Shown one piece after another: positions 5,832 through 6,508 of a DNA stretch of 6,508 nt (position 1 is its first letter; every line of letters begins with the position of its first letter). Under the pieces are notes generated by a model, which was given only the letters and a program-made list of their open reading frames with translations, had not been told where the DNA came from and searched no databases. Source of the stretch: an uncultured Burkholderiales bacterium (GTDB taxonomy: Bacteria > Pseudomonadota > Gammaproteobacteria > Burkholderiales > Burkholderiaceae_D); NCBI GenBank assembly GCA_937872165.1, contig CALMOR010000178.1, forward strand, positions 30,569 to 37,076, read 5' to 3'. The translations under genes and the position numbers were made by a program.

Positions 5832-6453
5832 CGCTGGCTCCGAAGCTGCTGCTGGATGACCCTTCCGAAGTCGGCGCCGCAATCAGCGAGCGCCAAATCG
5901 CTGCGGGATTGTGCGGACAGCCCGACCTATGCCGTATGTGCTTGAGACAAATATCATCGTTGAAAGAGCGTCACCGATAACGCCATGCGTTAAAAAAACC
6001 TGTCCAGCCAAGGACGATGGCATGCCAGCAAGTGCACGGCTTCCTTGCTTTGCGGTACTGATGCGTCAACGGCGGTCGAGGGACCCCGAGTGCTCCTTCG
6101 CCGGTGGAAACTCTTCGTTATAAGCAAAGATTGTTGTCGGAAGCCGATATTGCGGGACGGCGGCTCCCGAACTACGGTCTCACGTTTATTCGCACGACTT
6201 TTGAAGGAATGAACTTCAGATGTCTTCGTTGAATAGCAAAACATATCCTTTTTTTGCAGCCACTTGGTGCTTGAACCGCGCGAGGGTCAACGAAACTCGT
6301 ATTGGGTAAAACGTACGGTCTCTTGCATGCAAAGTCGTGTCGTAGGCTCATCGCCCGCCGGAGTGGTCCGGTCCTGGAAGAAGGCCAGGATTGTTGGAGG
6401 GAGGCCGCGAGCCCAGTTTGCAGTGCTCTTGAGGGGTAATGCCTCTTGGGGAC
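5832..6453. other. About 620 bases without an intact gene
   Basis: No convincing complete gene or RNA gene is visible between the second lipoprotein and the insertion-sequence end. The frames present are short and show no recognisable domain apart from a possible VapC remnant at 5929. Composition shifts: 6121-6300 is about 48% GC by hand count, against roughly 65% in the genes to the left. Small structures seen are GGCGC/GCGCC (5873-5894), TGAAG/CTTCA (6202-6218), the palindrome TTGCATGCAA (6323-6332) and a 9-bp stem with two G-T pairs built on TCCTGG/CCAGGA (6369-6393). None is a clear terminator for the lipoprotein operon. The stretch looks like eroded accessory DNA next to a mobile element. 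Confidence 0.5.
5929..5976 (+). pseudogene. Possible VapC-type PIN-domain toxin 5' remnant
   Basis: The ATG at 5929 opens MPYVLETNIIVERASP. PIN-domain toxins of the VapC/FitB type typically start with a pattern like M-x-Y-V-L-D-T-N-I-x-S-E. Here the catalytic Asp is replaced by Glu (residue 6), and the similarity fades after about 16 residues; the frame ends at 6123 without other PIN motifs. No antitoxin gene is recognisable upstream. This is a short match that could be chance, so it is offered as a fossil only. Confidence 0.25.
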
Positions 6454-6508
6454 TGAATCGACCCTAGTTTCCTAGACACCCCCGAGCCTCATAAACTGAG
6501 GTCAAGGA
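6454..6508 (+). mobile_element. Left end of an IS3-family-like insertion sequence (cut by the window edge)
   Basis: From 6454 the sequence reads TGAATCGACCC, followed by GTTTCCTAGACACC (6467-6480). This resembles the terminal inverted repeats of IS3-family elements, which start with TG and are commonly C-rich then TTTCC. A small dyad CCTCA/TGAGG (6487-6501) follows, and the window ends in AAGGA, a Shine-Dalgarno-like motif at the right distance for an orfA start codon a few bases beyond 6508. The preceding bases GAC (6451-6453) could be the 3-base target duplication. Family assignment rests on remembered terminal patterns, so the subgroup is left open. Confidence 0.6.

Noticed and set aside
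5992..6006. T7 run on the minus strand after a GTCC/GGAC stem, as a terminator
   Set aside because: The stem is only 4 bp and no minus-strand gene lies upstream of it.
5990..6244. 84-codon minus-strand frame in the low-GC region
   Set aside because: No start signal, domain or family resemblance; length is within chance for this composition.
6236..6257. GCAAAA/TTTTGC stem with a T7 run as terminator for the lipoprotein operon
   Set aside because: The stem is AT-rich and consists partly of the T-run itself, and it lies 400 bases after the operon.
6264..6467. 67-codon plus-strand frame running into the IS end
   Set aside because: Its stop lies inside the IS terminal repeat, the start codon is non-ATG, and no domain is visible.

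Overview
The window is high-GC (roughly 65% in the genes) with proteobacterial content: a CDF-family transporter, a divergent metR/metE pair, two small outer-membrane-type lipoproteins and one end of an IS3-like insertion sequence. The layout fits a gamma- or betaproteobacterium. I cannot name the genus from the sequence alone.

Left part (1-1694): the 3' portion of a cation diffusion facilitator gene runs rightward off the left edge and ends at 748. It converges on metR, a LysR-type regulator read leftward (801-1694). The 52 bases between their stops hold only a GC palindrome.

Centre (1695-4083): a 103-bp divergent promoter region separates metR from metE, the zinc-dependent, cobalamin-independent methionine synthase. 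This is the classical MetR/MetE arrangement, in which MetR with homocysteine activates metE. A sigma70-like promoter for metE can be read, with two imperfect dyads around it. The textbook MetR box (TGAA-N5-TTCA) is not present between the two genes.

Middle gap (4084-4797): about 714 bases with no convincing gene, several GC-rich inverted repeats, and at its right end a perfect palindrome TGAACCCGGTTCA 17 bases before the next gene. That palindrome fits the MetR consensus.

Right part (4798-5831): two tandem, translationally coupled lipoprotein genes that are diverged duplicates of each other (about 42% identity over the last 98 residues, with a near-identical C-terminus). Each has a lipobox, a glycine-rich segment and a conserved cysteine pair. 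Their function is unknown to me; they are the most novel content here.

Right end (5832-6508): about 620 bases of non-coding, partly lower-GC sequence with a possible VapC (PIN-domain toxin) start-codon remnant, then the terminal inverted repeat and leader of an IS3-family-like element whose transposase would start just past the window. This stretch looks like accessory, eroded DNA.
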